Below are positions 31,243 through 32,058 of a stretch of DNA of 32,058 nucleotides, piece by piece. The stretch is from the NCBI RefSeq assembly GCF_000003605.2, contig NW_003124897.1:227587-259644 (forward strand), read 5' to 3'. This stretch comes from Saccoglossus kowalevskii (lineage: Eukaryota; Hemichordata; Enteropneusta; Harrimaniidae). The number at the start of each line of letters is the position of its first letter. The stretch's first letter is position 1. The translations under genes and the position numbers were made by a program. The notes beneath the pieces were generated by a model. That model was not told where the DNA came from, ran no database searches, and saw only the letters and a list, made by a program, of their open reading frames with translations.

Positions 31243-31456
31243 TAGACTTCAATGACTACAACTCCTTTTATGAACCCACTAAAAATATAGTAAATTCTCT
31301 GAGACATAAAAAAAAAAACGTGTAAAAAAAATATGTTTGCAATTTATGATTCATCGCATAGTTTCAGTGCTGAAGCAACACTGTGGGGTAAATTGTTGGC
31401 TGCAAGAAGCTCTTCGACCTATACAACTCGTGATGATAAATCTTCGTCATTTTTTG

Positions 31457-31486
31457 ACTCCCGTGTGCGAAGCACAAAAGGGAGTC
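31457..31486 (+). repeat. Stem-loop GACTCCC...GGGAGTC at start of a dispersed repeat
   Basis: GACTCCC and GGGAGTC form the outer stem, with GTGC and GCAC forming an inner stem around GAA. It directly precedes the CTGTATG microsatellite and the 162-bp array, and probably marks the end of that element. Confidence 0.65.
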
Positions 31487-31498
31487 TTTGCAGTTACC

Positions 31499-31555
31499 CT
31501 GTCTGTATGTCTGTATGTCTGTATGTCTGTATGTCTGTCTGTATGTATGTATGTC
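31499..31555 (+). repeat. (CTGTATGT)n microsatellite
   Basis: Repeats of CTGT and ATGT tetranucleotides. They are read by two long forward frames that I regard as non-coding. Confidence 0.9.
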
Positions 31556-31559
31556 ACTT

Positions 31560-32058
31560 TTTTTGTTCCACCGTTATCTCAAGAACCACTAATCAAATTT
31601 TGGTGAAACTTGGTACATAGATGCTCTGGGATAATGCTTAGAGTTGATTAGGTTTTGGTAAAAATCTATGAATATTAATTACCTAATTTGCATGATACTT
31701 AGCTGATTTTTAGCTGTTCCAAGACTGTTCCACTGATATCTAAAGAACCACTCATTGGATTTTGATGAAATGTGGCACATGGATGCTCTGAACTAGTGCG
31801 CAGATTTGATTAGTTTTGGGTAAAAATCTATGAATATTAATTACCTAATTTGCATGATAATTAACTGATTTTAAGCTGTTCTATGACTGTTCCACTGATT
31901 TTTGAAGAACCACTCATTGAATTTCAATGAAACTTGGCACATGGATGCTCTGAACTAATGCGTAGATTTGATTATTAATTACCTAATTTAACATAATGAT
32001 TAATCAATTTTCGGCTTTTCCACTGATATCTCAAGTACTAATCATAACATTTCAATAA
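31560..32058 (+). repeat. ~162-bp tandem array running off the right edge
   Basis: GTTCCAC(C/T)G starts units at 31565, 31727 and 31889 (spacing 162 and 162), then a shortened unit at about 32017. Units share AAGAACCACT, ATGAAACTTGGCACATGG, ATGCTCTG, and AATTACCTAATTTGCATGAT. It continues past the window. Confidence 0.85.

Noticed and set aside
31333-31620. Two overlapping forward frames of 89 and 95 codons
   Set aside because: They read through the CTGTATGT microsatellite and the start of the 162-bp array, giving low-complexity Cys/Val/Met repeats.

Overview
This is an A+T-rich, intron-rich eukaryotic window. Modular extracellular domains, phase-1 exon shuffling and abundant short foldback elements point to a metazoan. 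The repeat style suggests a marine invertebrate, possibly a deuterostome such as a hemichordate, but that placement is a weak inference. There are no operons, Shine-Dalgarno sites or CRISPR arrays. One 50-base run of N (18659-18708) marks an assembly gap.

The only clear host gene lies on the minus strand between 12445 and 663. I reconstructed 12 internal exons from splice sites and reading phase. They join without a phase conflict into 1852 coding bases (about 617 residues) of a secreted or cell-surface mosaic protein. In N-to-C order it has one C-type lectin domain (4 exons), one LDL-receptor class A module (1 exon), three CUB domains (2 exons each) and one sushi/CCP domain (1 exon). Whole modules are bounded by phase-1 introns. 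The 5' end (signal peptide exon) and 3' end were not found, and the gene probably runs off the left edge. Introns are roughly 0.3-1.4 kb and full of repeats: a 29-bp minisatellite inside the third CUB domain, arrays of a ~157-bp monomer, foldback elements and perfect palindromes.

From about 12.4 kb to the right end I see no convincing host gene. This part is a graveyard of mobile DNA. It holds a frameshifted zinc-finger/transposase N-terminus of hAT type (14.3-14.7 kb), a third ~157-bp array (15.5-16.5 kb), a hairpin cluster (16.6 kb), two 125-bp elements flanked by TTAA plus one degenerate relative, and a 403-bp hAT-like MITE with a target-site duplication. It also holds a 49-bp minisatellite (24.9-25.6 kb), a tRNA-like patch, two decayed LINE reverse-transcriptase remnants and a 162-bp tandem array at the right edge.

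In short, the window shows a shuffled adhesion/recognition-type gene with heavily repeat-invaded introns, next to a gene-poor repeat-rich flank. I found no clear sign of a new defence or biosynthetic system. The best leads are the mosaic protein's divergent lectin site and extra disulfide loop, the 125-bp TTAA element family, and the ~157-bp arrays with conserved borders.
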